A stretch of DNA of 64,000 nt. It comes from Mycobacterium sp. MS1601. GTDB taxonomy: Bacteria > Actinomycetota > Actinomycetes > Mycobacteriales > Mycobacteriaceae. The stretch spans positions 992,001 to 1,056,000 of the forward strand of contig NZ_CP019420.1 of NCBI RefSeq assembly GCF_001984215.1, in the 5' to 3' direction. Positions within the stretch are counted from its first letter, which is position 1; every line of letters begins with the position of its first letter. The notes beneath the pieces are model-generated. The model did not search any database and had not been told where the DNA came from. It saw only the letters and a program-made list of their open reading frames with translations. Shown piece after piece: positions 62,233-64,000 of this stretch. Position numbers and translations under genes: made by a program.

Positions 62233-63072
62233 ATGCGCGCTGGCTGGCGGTGGAGCCTGACACCGGGAACGGTGTGGCTGTCCTGCTTCTACCTCGCGCC
62301 GTTGGCCCTCATCGTCGCCGCGTCGGTCGCGACGCCCGACATGATCGGCCGCCCGATCTACGGCTGGTACACCGACAACTTCGCCATGGTCTTCCAGCCC
62401 GCCTACCTGCCGGTGGTGCTGCGCACCTTCGGCTACGCCACCATCGCGACCCTGCTCTGCCTGGCCATCGGCTACCCCTGCGCGTACGCCATCTCCCGCT
62501 ACGGCGGCCGGGCCAAACCACTGCTGCTGTTGGCGATCCTGGTGCCCTGGCTGGCCGACTACCTGATCCGCATCTATGGCTGGGTGCAGCTGCTGGGCCG
62601 CGAGGGCCCGGTCAACGCGCTGCTGACCCGCCTCGGACTGGGCCCGGTGAACCTGATCGGCAACGTCTACGCCCTCAACCTCGGGCTGGTGTACAGCTTT
62701 CTGCCGTTCATGATCCTGGCGGTGTTCCTGGCCGTGGAACGCATGGACTGGCGACTGGTGGAAGCCGCACACGACCTGCACGCGGGCCCCGTACGCACCT
62801 TCACCACCATCGTCCTGCCAGGCACGGCCGGCGGGGTCGCCGCAGGCTGCCAGCTGGTATTCCTGCTCAGCCTCGGGGACTTCGCGGTGGCACAGTTCCT
62901 CGGCGGGTCCACCTACATGATGGGCAACCTGATCCGTGATCAGCTGGCCACCGCAGGCTCACTGCCCTTCGGTGCGGCACTGACCGTCACCTTGCTGACC
63001 GGGATGCTGGCCTTCATCGCGGTGGCCGTGCTGGCCGTCAAAGCGGGCCGGATGGTGATGCGACGTGTCTGA
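62233..63072 (+). CDS. ABC permease, spermidine/putrescine type (PotB-like)
   Basis: A 279-residue permease with six helices. AAGGAGGAG precedes the ATG. Features are GTVWLSCFYLAPLALIVAAS, AISRYGGRAKPLLLLAILVP, the EAA loop LVEAAHDLHAGPVRTFTTIV and LSLGDFAVAQFLGG. This pattern marks polyamine or ferric/thiamine-type importers. Its end overlaps the next permease by eight bases. The partner ATPase was not seen and may lie beyond 64000. Confidence 0.9.
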   Translation: MRAGWRWSLTPGTVWLSCFYLAPLALIVAASVATPDMIGRPIYGWYTDNFAMVFQPAYLPVVLRTFGYATIATLLCLAIGYPCAYAISRYGGRAKPLLLLAILVPWLADYLIRIYGWVQLLGREGPVNALLTRLGLGPVNLIGNVYALNLGLVYSFLPFMILAVFLAVERMDWRLVEAAHDLHAGPVRTFTTIVLPGTAGGVAAGCQLVFLLSLGDFAVAQFLGGSTYMMGNLIRDQLATAGSLPFGAALTVTLLTGMLAFIAVAVLAVKAGRMVMRRV

Positions 63073-63883
63073 CCGAAACCGCATGCCCATCGGGCTGGCC
63101 CTGGTGGTGGCGCTGGTCCTGGTGCTGCTGGATTTGCCACTGCTGGTCACCATGCTGTTCTCCTTCAACTCCTCGAAATCACTGTCGGACTTCACCGGGT
63201 TCAGCCTGCGCTGGTACGGCCAGGCGGCGGCGAACCCGGAAGTGATCTCCGCGCTGATGCTGAGCCTCGGCGTGGCCGCCGCCGCCACCGCGGTGGCCGT
63301 GGTGCTGGGTACCGCGCTGTCGTTCGGATTCGTCTACGGAACCCGTCGTGTCACCAGACCGATCGAAGCGGTGACGCTGTCGACCCTGATCACCCCAGAG
63401 CTGGCCACCGCGGTTGGCCTGATGACCCTGTTCGCCACCACAGGGGTGCCACTGTCCACCGGCACGCTGATCATCGGTCACGCCACCTTCACCCTGGTCT
63501 ACGTCACGGTGCTGGTGGGCAACCGGCTGCGCACCCTGGATCCGCGACTGGAGGAGGCCGCAGCCGACCTGGGGGCGGGCCGGCTGCGCGTCCTGCACAC
63601 CGTGGTGTTCCCGCAACTGCGCTCCGCCGTCGCAGGCGCCGCCGCCTTGGCGTTCGTCCTGTCCTTCGGCGACTTCGTCACCTCGGTGTTCCTCACCGGC
63701 ACCCAAGTGGCACCGCTGCCCGTCCGCATCTACGGCATGTTGCGCTTCGGCCTCACCCCCGAGATCAACGCGGTGGGCACCGCGATGGTGGTGGTCACCG
63801 TCGGTATCGGCATCGTCGGCCTGTGGTTGCAGCGCGCGAAAACCTCGAAACACCAACCCAAAACGCTCAAGGAGAGCTCATGA
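63065..63883 (+). CDS. ABC permease, spermidine/putrescine type (PotC-like)
   Basis: A 272-residue permease starting at a GTG (MSDRNRMPIGLALVVALVLV). It has VTMLFSFNSSKSLSDFTGFS, LRWYGQAAANPEVISALMLS, the EAA loop EEAAADLGAGRLRVLHTVVF and LSFGDFVTSVFLTG. The FNSSKS-x-x-x-FTGFSLRWY segment is diagnostic of PotC. It overlaps the neighbours at both ends (GTG start in the PotB-like gene; ATGA with the binding-protein gene), giving tight coupling. Confidence 0.93.
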   Translation: MSDRNRMPIGLALVVALVLVLLDLPLLVTMLFSFNSSKSLSDFTGFSLRWYGQAAANPEVISALMLSLGVAAAATAVAVVLGTALSFGFVYGTRRVTRPIEAVTLSTLITPELATAVGLMTLFATTGVPLSTGTLIIGHATFTLVYVTVLVGNRLRTLDPRLEEAAADLGAGRLRVLHTVVFPQLRSAVAGAAALAFVLSFGDFVTSVFLTGTQVAPLPVRIYGMLRFGLTPEINAVGTAMVVVTVGIGIVGLWLQRAKTSKHQPKTLKESS

Positions 63884-64000
63884 ATCCCACCACCAACCGG
63901 CGCCGGTTCCTGTTCATGGGTGGCGGCGCCGCCGCCGCGCTGTGGCTGGCCGCCTGCGGCAACAGTTCCGGCGGCGGAGGGACTTCTGCAACGCTGGAAC
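63880..64000 (+). CDS. Polyamine-type substrate-binding lipoprotein (partial)
   Basis: The first 40 residues are visible before the window ends. The start MNPTTNRRRFLFMGGGAAAA has a twin-arginine motif (NRRRFL), followed by a lipobox near LAAC, so the protein is probably exported folded by Tat and then lipidated. Position after two PotBC-like permeases indicates the matching PotD-like binder. The ligand domain is outside the window. Confidence 0.8.
   Translation, partial: MNPTTNRRRFLFMGGGAAAALWLAACGNSSGGGGTSATLE

Overview
The window reads as chromosome of a rapidly growing mycobacterium (Mycobacterium/Mycolicibacterium type). The evidence is high G+C with many GTG and TTG starts, the mycolic-acid dehydratase genes hadA-hadB-hadC beside rpmG, secE, nusG, rplK and rplA, and two blocks whose order I recall from M. 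tuberculosis: the Rv0632c-Rv0642 region, and the monooxygenase/yajQ/gpsA trio (Rv0564c-Rv0566c). No database was searched; all names come from reading the translations.

Bases 1 to about 21,600 form an AT-richer, mosaic island encoding an apparently complete Wzx/Wzy-type exopolysaccharide pathway. It holds the start of an initiating sugar transferase, a low-molecular-weight tyrosine phosphatase, a UDP-glucose dehydrogenase, a Wzz/BY-kinase fusion, an acyltransferase-SGNH protein, a GT4 and a GT2 glycosyltransferase, a flippase, a polymerase, a pyruvyl transferase and a sugar-nucleotide epimerase. Remains of three insertion sequences (IS5-like, IS21 istB, IS3) lie among them. Two paralogous beta-helix proteins with twin-arginine-like N-termini bracket the flippase/polymerase core. 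A DUF4012 membrane protein and a small secreted protein mark the right edge.

Bases 24,500-36,800 are core genome. A Cys/His-rich miniprotein and an endonuclease/exonuclease/phosphatase-fold protein converge on rplA-rplK-nusG-secE, tRNA-Trp, hadCBA, rpmG, tRNA-Met and tRNA-Thr. A glyoxalase II-like protein, a catalytically degenerate DUF2235 protein, echA3, a TetR regulator and several small genes follow.

Bases 37,300-46,730 hold a divergent uptake and catabolic cluster. An NMT1/THI5-type ABC importer and a GntR regulator run on the minus strand. An M20 amidohydrolase, a luciferase-like monooxygenase, an M29/NicX-like protein, an aminotransferase and an amidase run on the plus strand. The makeup points to a nitrogen-containing, probably cyclic, substrate; this is the best candidate for an undescribed pathway.

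Bases 46,860-48,450 encode two small secreted PASTA-like proteins and a small membrane protein. Bases 48,534-51,104 are a 2.57-kb integrative-element remnant bounded by a 23-bp direct repeat taken from the 3' end of tRNA-Tyr; it carries a truncated integrase and a PIN-like nuclease protein, a candidate defence cargo.

Bases 51,241-64,000 return to core genes: yajQ, an MFS transporter, a Baeyer-Villiger monooxygenase, an ArsR/MFS pair with a clear operator, gpsA, a MerR/alpha-beta-hydrolase/LLM-reductase set with a clear MerR-type promoter, a frameshifted FMN reductase, a solute-binding lipoprotein, and an Lrp regulator divergent from a polyamine-type ABC importer that runs off the end.
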